Shown here: piece after piece, positions 1 to 10,272 of the stretch
How positions within the stretch are numbered: the stretch's first letter is position 1
Layout of the letters: each line of letters opens with the position of its first letter
Assembly: GCA_945881835.1 (NCBI GenBank)
Contig: CAMCVP010000011.1
Location: forward strand, 1 to 64,000
Direction: 5' to 3'
From: Chryseobacterium gleum
Lineage (GTDB): Bacteria > Bacteroidota > Bacteroidia > Flavobacteriales_D > Sanyastnellaceae
DNA length: 64,000 nt
Made by a program: the position numbers and the translations under genes
Notes under the pieces: generated by a model
Database searches by the model: none
The model's input: only the letters and a program-made list of their open reading frames with translations
What the model was told of the DNA's origin: nothing

Positions 1-798
1 CTATAAGCCAATTCGTTTTCCCCGCCAATCAACAACCAATCTGTCTTTATCGTTATCTCTATTTCGTGCAGCGCGAAGGACACGCTTGACCTTCCGAAAC
101 TTCTCAATGCGTTCATCGATTTCTTGTGCAATCAATTCTCGAATGGTTAAATACTCTTTTGTATTTTCTTTCTGTTTGAATTGCTGAAGACTTGAATCGA
201 TTTTCGCAACCAGAAGAGAATCTTGATTGACTTCTATATTGATTTGATTCACTGTGGAATCCACCACTGGAATGTAAACTAGGTTCGACCAAGGAATGGT
301 TCCGTTTGGAAAACCGTATCCATATTCAGGATTCCACATGTTCGGAAAAACCGTTCCACCACAATAAAACGGGAAATTAATATCGTTCCAAGGGATGAGC
401 CATTCAGAGCTAATGAAAATAATTGAATCACGTTGTTCGAATTTCTGTTCAATCTTCTGTTCAATCTTCTTCTCTGGACGGTGATAAACATACTCCATCG
501 GAGCGGGCTCATCGGGAATGACAATGAATGTTCGAAGTACCAACGCTGCAATCCATGAGGCCGCCATGCCACTTATCCAGAAATAAACGCTTCGACTGTT
601 TTCTTCCTTCTTTAAATTTTGTTTCCGACTTTCATTCAATTGAACACCGGAAATTTCATATTGAAAATGACTCTGTACTTCCTCATCGGAAACAGCATAT
701 TGCTTCAAAGAATCCTTCTTATCGAACGAAACTTCTGTTCGTTCAACTTTCGGAAACTCATCTTCTATATGTTCATTCCATTCGTTCATGTTGTCCAA
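1..798 (-). CDS. single-pass membrane protein, putative anti-sigma partner
   Basis: Protein of 265 residues; the stop codon is the first three bases of the window. A soluble N-terminal part of about 70 residues precedes one hydrophobic segment (about residues 70-93) and a C-terminal domain with a short KIEQ/EQ repeat near 110. No known domain recognised. It overlaps the end of the upstream ECF sigma gene by 13 bp on the same strand, the usual arrangement of a sigma factor and its membrane regulator, so an anti-sigma role is inferred from position only. The segment after the membrane helix (VIPDEPAP, YHRPEKKIE, then a cysteine-glycine patch) is shared with the protein at 1328-1891, so the two are paralogues. 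Confidence 0.6.
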   Translation of the reverse strand: MDNMNEWNEHIEDEFPKVERTEVSFDKKDSLKQYAVSDEEVQSHFQYEISGVQLNESRKQNLKKEENSRSVYFWISGMAASWIAALVLRTFIVIPDEPAPMEYVYHRPEKKIEQKIEQKFEQRDSIIFISSEWLIPWNDINFPFYCGGTVFPNMWNPEYGYGFPNGTIPWSNLVYIPVVDSTVNQINIEVNQDSLLVAKIDSSLQQFKQKENTKEYLTIRELIAQEIDERIEKFRKVKRVLRAARNRDNDKDRLVVDWRGKRIGL

Positions 799-1262
799 TG
801 AAGGGTTATAAATTCTTTCAATTCTTTTCTCGCTCGGAAGAGTGTCACTTTCACCATGGATTCTGACAAACTCGTTATCTCTCCAATCTCTGCGTAGGAA
901 TAGTCTTCGTAATCGCGCAGTAATATCAATTGTTTTTGTTGAAGGCTCAACCGTTCCAATCCTTCGTCTATCAATGCCTTCAACTCACCACTGTGATCTT
1001 GCTCGGCAACTTCCATTGAAGCGGGAATGTTTTTCTTCAACTTATCTCTTCTCGACCAATCCACTACAGCGTTGTATGCCGAGGTGAACAAATAAGCCTT
1101 CGACTTACCTGCTTCAACAACGTCTTTCTTCTTCCACAATTTTTCATACACATCTTGCACAAGGTCTTCTGCCAATTCTTTGTCGCGCACCAACTTCAAT
1201 ACAAATCCAAAGATTCGATCAGACCACAGGTCAACTGCTTCATTGTATTCTCTTATGCTCAT
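786..1262 (-). CDS. ECF-type RNA polymerase sigma factor
   Basis: 158 residues, typical length for an extracytoplasmic-function sigma-70 factor. Region 2 is seen in the N-terminal third (AEDLVQDVYEKLWKKKD) and region 4 near the C-terminus (YSYAEIGEITSLSESMVKV, then FRARKEL), a helix-turn-helix for the -35 element. It should direct RNA polymerase to a small regulon under control of the overlapping downstream membrane protein. A TGgaTTTG box lies exactly 4 bases before the ATG, which fits a leaderless transcript and supports this start. Confidence 0.88.
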   Translation of the reverse strand: MSIREYNEAVDLWSDRIFGFVLKLVRDKELAEDLVQDVYEKLWKKKDVVEAGKSKAYLFTSAYNAVVDWSRRDKLKKNIPASMEVAEQDHSGELKALIDEGLERLSLQQKQLILLRDYEDYSYAEIGEITSLSESMVKVTLFRARKELKEFITLHWTT

Positions 1263-1266
1263 TCGA

Positions 1267-1274
1267 CAAATCCA
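1267..1274 (-). promoter_or_regulatory. -7 promoter box before ECF sigma gene
   Basis: TGgaTTTG on the minus strand, one mismatch from TAnnTTTG, ending four bases before the ATG at 1262. Same geometry as ten other genes in this window. Confidence 0.5.
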
Positions 1275-1327
1275 AGACGCAGCAAGATGCTAAAAGTTAC
1301 AAGACTTCAAGAAATAATTTGACATCT

Positions 1328-1891
1328 TCAATTTTCGCGACGCTCAGAACGACGCTCCTTGCGGTTTTTTCTATTGACCTTCATTTGACTCATTTTTTCA
1401 AGGAGCCTTTTGACTGCTCCCTTCTTCTTGGAAGAATTGATACTCGCTTGAGCCATTTGATTAACTGCATTGGAATCATTACTCGCATTGAATAATGAAT
1501 CTTGACTCCTTGTTTTCAATGAATCTGTGCTTGTTGAATCTGCGCCAGGCAATGTAACAACTCCCCCTAACGGATAGCCTCCCCAAGAAGGAAAACCATA
1601 ACCGGGGTAACCCCATTGATCCATATAAATGACTCCGCCACATCCATAGTAGGGGAAATTATAGATTTGGAAATTACAAGAGAAAAACCAATCTCCAGTT
1701 AATGTGTATATCGTATCGCGCTGCTCAACTTTCTTTTCAATCTTCTTTTCAGGACGGTGATACTCGTAAACAATGGAAGCAGGCTCTTCAGGAATAACAA
1801 TCATAGCACGAAGCGCAATCATGAATCCCCATGCTAGAAACATCAAGCCAATTCTCAAATAAGTTTTATTTAGTTCTTTCCGCTGCTCCAT
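1328..1891 (-). CDS. single-pass membrane protein, paralogue of the 1-798 product
   Basis: 187 residues. A short cytoplasmic N-terminus is followed by one membrane helix (about residues 12-32) and then the segment VIPEEPAS, YHRPEKKIE, EQRD and a tyrosine/glycine/cysteine-rich stretch (FPYYGCGG, YPGYGFPSW). The same order of motifs occurs in the protein at 1-798, which has a longer cytoplasmic part. The C-terminus is rich in Ser, Asn, Lys and Arg. It sits just upstream of the ECF sigma gene on the same strand, so the sigma factor is bracketed by two paralogous membrane proteins. Function unknown; it lacks the long cytoplasmic region that would bind sigma. Confidence 0.6.
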   Translation of the reverse strand: MEQRKELNKTYLRIGLMFLAWGFMIALRAMIVIPEEPASIVYEYHRPEKKIEKKVEQRDTIYTLTGDWFFSCNFQIYNFPYYGCGGVIYMDQWGYPGYGFPSWGGYPLGGVVTLPGADSTSTDSLKTRSQDSLFNASNDSNAVNQMAQASINSSKKKGAVKRLLEKMSQMKVNRKNRKERRSERREN

Positions 1892-1978
1892 TAGCAGATA
1901 GACTCACATTTCACCGAAATAGTTTCCTCGTTGCGAAAAATCGTGACTAACCTCACCCAATGATTTCGAATCCACTAC

Positions 1979-1986
1979 TACTTTCG
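1979..1986 (+). promoter_or_regulatory. -7 promoter box (TActTTCG), leaderless geometry
   Basis: TACTTTCG followed by four bases and the ATG at 1991. Variant of the Bacteroidota TAnnTTTG box with C for the third T. Confidence 0.5.
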
Positions 1987-1990
1987 CAAT

Positions 1991-3586
1991 ATGAGAATCA
2001 TGTCAGTATTCATTCTAACATTCTTAACGCTTCATTCAGCAGCGCAGGAATTTCCCTATACCGTTGTTTTAAATCCTGTGTATTCGAGTCCAGATATTGC
2101 CTTGCAATCATACGCCTACGGCGTTTGGGAAAACAGAGTATTACTCATTGGAGGAAGAAAAGATGGCCTTCATCAGCGTCAGCCATTCGCATCTTTCGCT
2201 GCGGAAGGAATGCCCGCCAATATTTCAATTCTCGACTTGAACAACTACACTTCAACTCCAGTTGAGTTCGATATTCTTGATACTCCGTTAGCAGAACAGT
2301 TCTCTTCCACCAACATTGAATTTTATCAGACCGATAGCATTCTTTGGCTAGTAGGTGGATATGGATACAGCCCGACTTCGCAAGACCACGTGACCTACCC
2401 CATGCTTACAGCCATTAACTTGAAGACCTTCTTTGAAGCACAAGACAACGGGACCTTCGCTTTTGAAAGTTTCGATTTCATTACCGACGAGCGCTTTGCT
2501 GTGACCGGGGGGGCTTTGAAAAAGTTGAATGGCGTTTATTACTTAGCGGGGGGACATCGATTCGATGGCCGCTACAATCCCATGAATAATCCGACATTCA
2601 CGCAGACTTATACTGAAAAAGTTTCTCGATTTATTCCATCACTCACTGCAAATGGAATTCAAGTGGAATGGCTCCCCGAATTCAGTGACCCAGCTTTGCT
2701 TCATCGAAGAGATTTAAATGTGATGGAAGGAATTGATTCGAATGGACAAATGAATTTTACGCTGTTTAGCGGCGTGTTTCAACAAGTGGCAGACTTGCCT
2801 TTCATGAACTGTGTTGCCGTGAATGAGCAAGGAGCAACTGAAATTCCTGAATTTCAACATTTATTGAATCAGTACCACACCGCCCATGTTTCCTTGTATG
2901 ACGAGGTACTTCAAAAGCAACACTATTTGTTTCTTGGTGGAATTTCAGAGTACTATTACGAAGGCGATGTTCTCACACAGAATGTCGATGTGCCCTTCAC
3001 GAAAAACATTGCCTGTGTTACGCGTAATGCGAACAATCAGTGGGTGGAAGAACTTAATCCTTCCGTCTTGCCTGCATTCTTGGGCTCGAGTTCCGAAATC
3101 ATTCTCAATCAAAACCTGCCATTCATTGAAGGAGATATTATAGACTTGAATTCAGCTTACGACGGCAGTGAAATTTTATTGGGACACATGCTCGGGGGAA
3201 TTCGTAGTACAGGTCAAAATATTTTCTGGACGAATAACGGCTCACAGAGCGCGCCAAACGATACATTGTATGAAGTTTGGCTGGTACCGAATTCAATCGA
3301 TGTTGCTTCAGCACATGCGCTTCCAAAAAATGTTTTTACCATTTACCCGAACCCTACTAACGGAAAATTCCGCATTGAATTTTCATGTTCTAAAAATTGC
3401 GATGTGGAATTAACAGCATTCGATTTGAATGGTAAGAAAGTGGCCTTTGATAAGCTTGGAAATTTCCCGTCAGGAAAACACAGCGAAGAAAATCGCTGGA
3501 GAATCTTCGAGCATCCAGGCACGTATGTTCTTCAACTAAAATTAGGAGAAGAAATCATTACTCAGAAATTATTGGTTGAACCTTAA
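1991..3586 (+). CDS. secreted Kelch-like protein with T9SS type A sorting domain
   Basis: 531 residues. The first 19 residues form a signal peptide ending SAAQ. The body contains repeated LLIGG/WLVGGYG/YYLAGGHR/LFLGG motifs spaced as in Kelch-type beta propellers. The last 75 or so residues start with FTIYPNPTNGKF and include VELTAFDLNGKKV and GTYVLQLKLGEE, a typical Por secretion system C-terminal sorting domain. The protein should cross the outer membrane through the type IX system and be released or anchored on the surface. Ligand unknown. Its stop codon overlaps that of the convergent transporter gene (shared TTAA at 3583-3586). Confidence 0.85.
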   Translation: MRIMSVFILTFLTLHSAAQEFPYTVVLNPVYSSPDIALQSYAYGVWENRVLLIGGRKDGLHQRQPFASFAAEGMPANISILDLNNYTSTPVEFDILDTPLAEQFSSTNIEFYQTDSILWLVGGYGYSPTSQDHVTYPMLTAINLKTFFEAQDNGTFAFESFDFITDERFAVTGGALKKLNGVYYLAGGHRFDGRYNPMNNPTFTQTYTEKVSRFIPSLTANGIQVEWLPEFSDPALLHRRDLNVMEGIDSNGQMNFTLFSGVFQQVADLPFMNCVAVNEQGATEIPEFQHLLNQYHTAHVSLYDEVLQKQHYLFLGGISEYYYEGDVLTQNVDVPFTKNIACVTRNANNQWVEELNPSVLPAFLGSSSEIILNQNLPFIEGDIIDLNSAYDGSEILLGHMLGGIRSTGQNIFWTNNGSQSAPNDTLYEVWLVPNSIDVASAHALPKNVFTIYPNPTNGKFRIEFSCSKNCDVELTAFDLNGKKVAFDKLGNFPSGKHSEENRWRIFEHPGTYVLQLKLGEEIITQKLLVEP

Positions 3587-4680
3587 CCCAAGGAAACGCC
3601 AATCAAAGATCCTATTCCGAAAGTTATTGCTGCTGCAATTAATCCGAATAAAACCTGACGAAATCCGCTAAACCAAACGTTTCTTCCAGTAAACAAGGTT
3701 ATAGCGGCACCAATTCCAAACAATCCGAAAGCACTGCATACAGCACTTAATATGATTGCTGTGAATCCTGTTGTGAAGAAGAACGGTACAACCGGAATAA
3801 TTGCTCCTGTTAGGAATAAGAAAAACGAAGAATAAGCCGCTTCCATCGCAGAACCTTTCATCTCTTCTGCGTTAATCCCCAATTCTTCCCTCACTAAAAT
3901 ATCCAAGGCTTGTTCTTTGTTCTGCATAATTGAAGCGGCCATTTCTTTCGCCTGTGTTTCTGGAATTCCCTTGGCCATGTAGATTAAGGCTATCTCTTGT
4001 TGTTCTCCTTCCGGGTTAATCTCTAACTCTTCGGCTTCCAATTCCATTTGATTTTCGGAAAGCTCTTGCGAAGACTTTACACTGATCCATTCGCCCAATG
4101 CCATGGACAACGCTCCTGCCAGCATTCCCGCCAATCCTGTCATGAGCACGGGGCCATTACCAGAACTAGCACCTGCCACGCCCATGACCAAACTGAAGTT
4201 TGAAACCAATCCATCATTACCGCCCAAAACCGCTGCGCGTATAGCATTTCCGCCAACATTTCTGTGACGTTTTTCAAAACGCGCCAAGGAAGAACCTGAA
4301 ATGTTTTTATTGGTGTGAAGAATATTTCGAAGAATAGATACGTGTGCAGTATCTGAAATCGAATTCTGCATGTTTTGCTTTTTGCGTGCGTTCAAAACTC
4401 CAGCAGACAAACCCTTCTCTGTATCTAACAAAACACCCAAGACATAATCATATCCGAATATCTTACCAATTCTTCTCAACGTCTTCGCTCTTCCCGAAGG
4501 ACCTGGCATATCGGATTCAGGAAGACCTTTACTCTTCAAAAAAGCCTTGGCGTGTCCCATTTCAATTTCACTCATCTCACGAAAAACATGAGCCACATTC
4601 GAATCTTCCTCGTGCTCGGCAAGCAAGGCATAAAGAAAAGAAGCGTCAACTTCGGTTTGAATACTCGTTAAGTTTTCCAT
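3583..4680 (-). CDS. ferritin-like/VIT1-CCC1 family metal transporter
   Basis: 365 residues from the ATG at 4680, chosen because it begins with the ferritin-like fold rather than a 23-residue unrelated extension. Residues 1-130 are rubrerythrin-like, with metal-ligand type Glu/His motifs (LLAEHEEDSN, EMSEIEMGHAKAF). Residues about 150-365 are a VIT1/CCC1 domain: GGNDGLVSNFSLVMGVAG, MALGEWISVKSSQE and three further hydrophobic helices. Family members move Fe2+ or Mn2+ out of the cytosol; the ferritin-like domain probably senses or delivers metal. This fusion is widespread in bacteria and called membrane-bound ferritin-like (Mbfa) in some. Confidence 0.85.
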   Translation of the reverse strand: MENLTSIQTEVDASFLYALLAEHEEDSNVAHVFREMSEIEMGHAKAFLKSKGLPESDMPGPSGRAKTLRRIGKIFGYDYVLGVLLDTEKGLSAGVLNARKKQNMQNSISDTAHVSILRNILHTNKNISGSSLARFEKRHRNVGGNAIRAAVLGGNDGLVSNFSLVMGVAGASSGNGPVLMTGLAGMLAGALSMALGEWISVKSSQELSENQMELEAEELEINPEGEQQEIALIYMAKGIPETQAKEMAASIMQNKEQALDILVREELGINAEEMKGSAMEAAYSSFFLFLTGAIIPVVPFFFTTGFTAIILSAVCSAFGLFGIGAAITLFTGRNVWFSGFRQVLFGLIAAAITFGIGSLIGVSLG

Positions 4681-4800
4681 AAAATGAATTTTCACGCAAG
4701 TTCGATGATAATTAAGGGAAATGCAAATAGGCAAGAAGTTCAAATCCATTCAACCTACGAGAAGTATCAAAAAATCTATTTTATTTTATATTTTTTCTTC

Positions 4801-5434
4801 ATGAATAAGCATATTTTAATCATACTATTATTTGCTACAATCTTAAGTTCATGTAGCATTGAAAAAAAGAGTTTATCAATCTGGGTATTACATTTCCGGT
4901 AGAAACTCTTCCCATGATGATTTAGATGTTCCCCAGGGAATAAAGCCTATTGCTTTTGAAGAGCCTAAGACCTTAGAAAAAGTATCTGAAGCAGTTATTG
5001 TCGCAACTGAGCAATATTCAACTTTGACGTCAAATTATTCTGATTCAATAATAAAAGACTACAATCTTTCAAATATTATTCAAACAAATAAAATTCTGAC
5101 AAATAAAATTCTGACCAAAACTTATTCCGACTCCATTCCAGACGATGGAAAAGTGCTTTTAGCTAACTATGAAAAAAACCATAAGACAAAAAAGAAAATT
5201 AAAAAAATTGGATCTTATCCTTTGGCTGTTGCAACGTACGGATTTTTCATGACTTGGATAATTTTACTTATTTACCTCTTTAGCTCAATGCCTGATATGG
5301 TCCTTACAGTCTCATTGTTAATCTTTGCAGCCGCCGTAATATTAGTAATTCCTTTCGCTATTATTTATCTCATTTTATCCATCATCACTAAAAAACAACG
5401 TCGAAAACTCAGGAGAATGGGGCTAGTCAAATGA
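4801..5434 (+). pseudogene. Bacteroidota lipoprotein gene interrupted by a frameshift in an A7 run
   Basis: The ATG at 4801 opens a lipoprotein signal peptide (MNKHILIILLFATILSSC, then SIEK). The frame ends early at about 4902. The +1 frame from base 4868 continues with RVYQSGYYISG and runs to 5434 with two membrane helices near the C-terminus (about 5221-5385). CSIEKR followed by a Tyr/Gly-rich stretch is a common opening of Bacteroidota lipoproteins, so the two pieces are one gene. Seven A residues at 4862-4868 would need to be six. This is either a sequencing or assembly error, a true lesion, or slippage. A 15-bp tandem duplication near 5090-5118 encodes NKILT twice. Confidence 0.7.
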
Positions 5435-5443
5435 GAATATCTT

Positions 5444-5497
5444 AGCGTTTAACCTTTTCTTACCTTCTCTTACCTCTTCATCCCCTCTCTTCCCTTA
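5444..5497 (+). repeat. polypyrimidine tandem repeat next to hairpin array
   Basis: Irregular CT-rich repeats of about 10 bp (CTTACCTCTT, CCCCTCTCTT forms). The same pyrimidine tract is found at 61856-61896 and 63908-63950, each time beside the GTCGAA/CATTC repeats. No function is evident. Confidence 0.6.
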
Positions 5498-5509
5498 TTC
5501 AAAGCCCTC

Positions 5510-5593
5510 GCCATCGGCATTCGTGCAAAGCACATTAGTCTGAAAGACATTCGCCATCGGCATTCGTCCGAAGGACATTCGTATCTTTGATAC
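5510..5593. repeat. ATTC-punctuated mini-hairpin array A
   Basis: Six tiny hairpins follow each other: GCC-ATC-GGC; GTGC-AAA-GCAC; GTCT-GAA-AGAC; GCC-ATC-GGC; GTCC-GAA-GGAC; GTATC-TTT-GATAC. Each is separated from the next by ATTC (once ATTA). Stems change but stay complementary. The last hairpin ends on the base before the ATG at 5594 and contains the promoter box of that gene. Confidence 0.85.
5582..5589 (+). promoter_or_regulatory. -7 promoter box (TAtcTTTG) inside the last array hairpin
   Basis: TATCTTTG matches TAnnTTTG exactly and is followed by four bases and the ATG at 5594. It forms the left arm and loop of hairpin six of array A, so repeat and promoter are the same sequence. Confidence 0.65.
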
Positions 5594-6214
5594 ATGAACC
5601 CTCAAGTAGACATCATACTCGAAGAAGGATGCGGCCGATGCAAACTAGTCGGCACACCGCAATGCCGAATCATCATACGCAATCTTGAAATGAACGCGCT
5701 CCGAGAAATCGCATTGGAGTCCGGTTTAGAAGAAGAAGTTAAATGGGGATTTCCCGCATATACCTTCAAGAAGAAAAATATCTTCATGTTGGGAAGTTTC
5801 AAAGAATATTCAAGCATCATGTTTTTCAAGGGAGCGTTGCTCAGCGATCCTGAAAACATTTTAGTTCAACCCACAGAGAATTCGAATTCAGGAAGACAGC
5901 TTCGATTTACCAATGCGAAAGACATTCTAAAAGCAAAGAAATCAATACTCGCATACATCTACGAAGCCACAGAACTTGAGAAGTCAGGAGCGAAGGTTGA
6001 AGCCAAGAAGACCTCTGAGTATCCCATGCCCGATGAGTTGAAAAACAAATTCAAAGAGCTCCCTGAATTGAAAGTGGCATTCGAGAACCTCACTCCTGGA
6101 AGACAACGCGGATACTTACTACATTTCTCTCAAGCCAAGCAATCTGCCACTCGCCTCTCTCGCATAGAAAAGTGCATGGAAGCAATTTTCAACGGCAAAG
6201 GCATGAACGAATAA
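5594..6214 (+). CDS. YdeI/OmdA-family (DUF1801-like) protein
   Basis: 206 residues. The N-terminal domain has the DUF1801-like pattern (LEEEVKWGFPAYTFKKKNIFML, with GSFKEYSSIMFFKGALL and GRQLRFTNAKDI). The C-terminal 60 residues carry the YdeI signature of a Pro-Leu-rich helix pair, LKNKFKELPELKVAFENL, then TPGRQRGYLLHFSQAKQSATR and RIEKCMEAI. Members are linked to stress and bacteriocin tolerance in some species, but the biochemical role is not settled. The start is fixed by the promoter box four bases upstream. It is closely followed by the nuclease gene (11 bp gap). Confidence 0.85.
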   Translation: MNPQVDIILEEGCGRCKLVGTPQCRIIIRNLEMNALREIALESGLEEEVKWGFPAYTFKKKNIFMLGSFKEYSSIMFFKGALLSDPENILVQPTENSNSGRQLRFTNAKDILKAKKSILAYIYEATELEKSGAKVEAKKTSEYPMPDELKNKFKELPELKVAFENLTPGRQRGYLLHFSQAKQSATRLSRIEKCMEAIFNGKGMNE

Positions 6215-6225
6215 ATCAAATTGAA

Positions 6226-7212
6226 ATGAGCAGTCCTAATCGATCTAGAAGAATTCTCATACTCATCGCCCTACTCTGCTTGGTCGTTGTGATTGTTTAT
6301 GCTTTTCAGTCGAGCAGTGCTTCAGTTGTTTCAAATTCGGAATCGAAAAAAGAAGAACAAAAGGAAGAAGTTATTCCAACAGAAAACATTACACATCTTG
6401 AGTATCCTGCTGTTCTTCCCAATGAGAAAATAATTTCTCATTCAGGTTATTCCTTTGTCTATTCGGAAGAACACGAGCAAGCGAAATGGATTGCTTATGA
6501 ATTGACGAAGGAAGAGACCAACAGTCTTTTCGAACGGACAGACAAGTTTCTCGTCGACCCCCTGGTTTCAACGGGCACGGCAGAGAATTCTGACTATGCG
6601 AATTCCGGATACGACAAAGGACACTTGGCTCCTGCTGCCGATATGGGATGGTCGGCCGTTTCAATGAAGGAAAGTTTTTACCTCAGCAATATGAGTCCGC
6701 AACTCCCGGGATTTAATCGTGGTGTTTGGAAAAGATTGGAAGAACTCATGCGCTCGTGGGCTTCAGATTACAGTTCGATATACATAGTTACTGGACCAGT
6801 CTTAAAATCAGGATTACCAACCATCGGGGGCAATCGCGTTTCTATTCCGCTCGAGTATTACAAAGTCATTTTAGATTACACACAACCGGAAATCCATGCA
6901 ATAGGGTTCATTCTTCCAAACGCTTCATCGAGCGCTTCGCTTAACACGTTCGCTGTGAGCATTGACGAAGTAGAGAGCAGAACAGGCATCGACTTCTTCC
7001 CTGCCCTTCCAGATGACCAAGAGACGAAACTTGAAAAAGCAGTTTGTCAAACCTGTTGGCATTGGCAAGCTTCTAAAACGAATAATGGTTCTGGATCAAA
7101 TCAAAAATCAGGAACTTCAGTTCAATGCTCTGGAATAACAAAAGCAGGGGCTCGTTGCAAGCGTATGACATTAAGCGAAAACGGAAGATGTTACCAGCAC
7201 GGCGGAAATTAA
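6226..7212 (+). CDS. exported or membrane-anchored DNA/RNA non-specific endonuclease (NucA/NucG type)
   Basis: 328 residues from the ATG at 6226; an upstream in-frame ATG lies inside the previous gene and is less likely. Residues about 10-27 form an N-terminal hydrophobic segment (signal anchor). The beta-beta-alpha metal nuclease core has YDKGHLAPAADM, where the family usually has DRGH; the His is the general base. Further family motifs are SNMSPQLPGFNRGVWKRLE and the WYIVTGPV-like IYIVTGPVLKSG. The last 30 residues hold a Cys/His motif (CSGITKAGARCKRM, then CYQHGG) common at the C-terminus of Bacteroidota nucleases. Likely degrades extracellular nucleic acid. Confidence 0.87.
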   Translation: MSSPNRSRRILILIALLCLVVVIVYAFQSSSASVVSNSESKKEEQKEEVIPTENITHLEYPAVLPNEKIISHSGYSFVYSEEHEQAKWIAYELTKEETNSLFERTDKFLVDPLVSTGTAENSDYANSGYDKGHLAPAADMGWSAVSMKESFYLSNMSPQLPGFNRGVWKRLEELMRSWASDYSSIYIVTGPVLKSGLPTIGGNRVSIPLEYYKVILDYTQPEIHAIGFILPNASSSASLNTFAVSIDEVESRTGIDFFPALPDDQETKLEKAVCQTCWHWQASKTNNGSGSNQKSGTSVQCSGITKAGARCKRMTLSENGRCYQHGGN

Positions 7213-7255
7213 CACCGCTTTTCTTTCATAAATAAAATCTATAATTTCATAAAAA

Positions 7256-7277
7256 CTATTGATAATCTGTATCATAG
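7256..7277. promoter_or_regulatory. imperfect inverted repeat upstream of katG
   Basis: CTATtGATA and TATCATAG arms separated by five bases, lying just upstream of the katG -7 box. The position suits an operator for a peroxide regulator such as OxyR or PerR, but the arms do not match either consensus closely. Confidence 0.4.
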
Positions 7278-7286
7278 GTTAGCATC

Positions 7287-7294
7287 TACATTTG
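7287..7294 (+). promoter_or_regulatory. katG -7 promoter box (TAcaTTTG)
   Basis: Exact TAnnTTTG match 35 bases upstream of the katG ATG. A TTG at 7259-7261 could be the -33 element, at slightly long spacing. Confidence 0.55.
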
Positions 7295-7314
7295 AGACAT
7301 CAAACTAGAAATAA

Positions 7315-9591
<2,277 letters not shown>

Positions 9592-9613
9592 TTCGTGAAG
9601 TTGAACGTGTTGA

Positions 9614-9646
9614 GGAAAAAAGGTCGGCGATTGTCGGCCTTTTTTA
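9614..9646. terminator. bidirectional rho-independent terminator after katG
   Basis: A run of A, the stem GGTCGGC paired with GTCGGCC around GATT (two G-T wobbles), then a T run. It serves katG and, read from the other side, the convergent SdpI-like gene whose stop codon lies in the T tract. Confidence 0.75.
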
Positions 9647-9961
9647 TTTCAATTTCTTTTCAGTTTGAACGAAAAGAACAATGACGCTAACAATCAATAA
9701 TGCAATTGAAATAACCGCAGACACTTCATCAGTTATAGGCAGTGCGAGCAGCATTCCTCCAATTGCAAGCATAACCAAACCTTGCTTCAGCATAAGCCGC
9801 GAAGAATAGCGCTGAGCTCTGTCCCAATTCTCCTGAGATTTCATGCTTCTTGAAGTTCGGTATCCGTAGATGCCATTAATTTTCTTTGGCGGAAACCTCA
9901 TAGAAATAAACGCCGCTAACGAGAAAACCAATCCGACCAAAAACAAAGGAAGTACACCCAT
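9644..9961 (-). CDS. SdpI-family membrane protein
   Basis: 105 residues with three hydrophobic helices (about 2-20, 55-75 and 80-98). The loop between the first two has the SdpI signature (INGIYGYRTSRSMKSQENW, followed by DRAQRYS). Bacillus SdpI is an immunity protein against the SdpC toxin, but this short form is widespread and usually of unknown role. It lies 2 bp downstream of the antitoxin gene on the same strand and may be cotranscribed with the toxin-antitoxin pair. Confidence 0.75.
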   Translation of the reverse strand: MGVLPLFLVGLVFSLAAFISMRFPPKKINGIYGYRTSRSMKSQENWDRAQRYSSRLMLKQGLVMLAIGGMLLALPITDEVSAVISIALLIVSVIVLFVQTEKKLK

Positions 9962-9963
9962 GA

Positions 9964-10272
9964 TTATTTAATTTCAATCGTAACCTTTTTTCCGAATCCA
10001 ACTTCGAATAATTCCAAGAGCGTTTTCAACGTCATATTACCCCCATCGTTTTCAATTCGAGAAATGTAGCTGCGCTTCTTATTTACTTTTTGCGCGAACT
10101 GTTCTTGAGTGAGGTTGGCTTGTTCACGAAGTTGTCTCAAATGCATTCCGATTACAAATGCAGTAGATTCCCTTTCAATTTCATCTCTTCGCGGAGTTCC
10201 CGTCACACCAAAGATCTCATCTTTTACTTCACTCCAACTTTTTAATTTTGGACCTTCACCTTTTTTCTTCAT
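9964..10272 (-). CDS. higA: HigA-like XRE-family antitoxin
   Basis: 102 residues. The C-terminal half is a Cro/C1-type helix-turn-helix (LREQANLTQEQFAQKVNKKR, SYISRIENDGGNMTLKTLLE). It overlaps the 3' end of the upstream toxin gene by 17 bp, the toxin-first order that characterises higBA. Antitoxins of this type neutralise the toxin and repress their own promoter. Assignment rests on the domain and the gene pair. Confidence 0.82.
   Translation of the reverse strand: MKKKGEGPKLKSWSEVKDEIFGVTGTPRRDEIERESTAFVIGMHLRQLREQANLTQEQFAQKVNKKRSYISRIENDGGNMTLKTLLELFEVGFGKKVTIEIK

Noticed and set aside
4856-4872. Programmed -1 frameshift at A AAA AAG in the lipoprotein gene
   Set aside because: The heptamer fits the slippery motif, but the downstream protein is in the +1 frame, so -1 slippage would not reach it.
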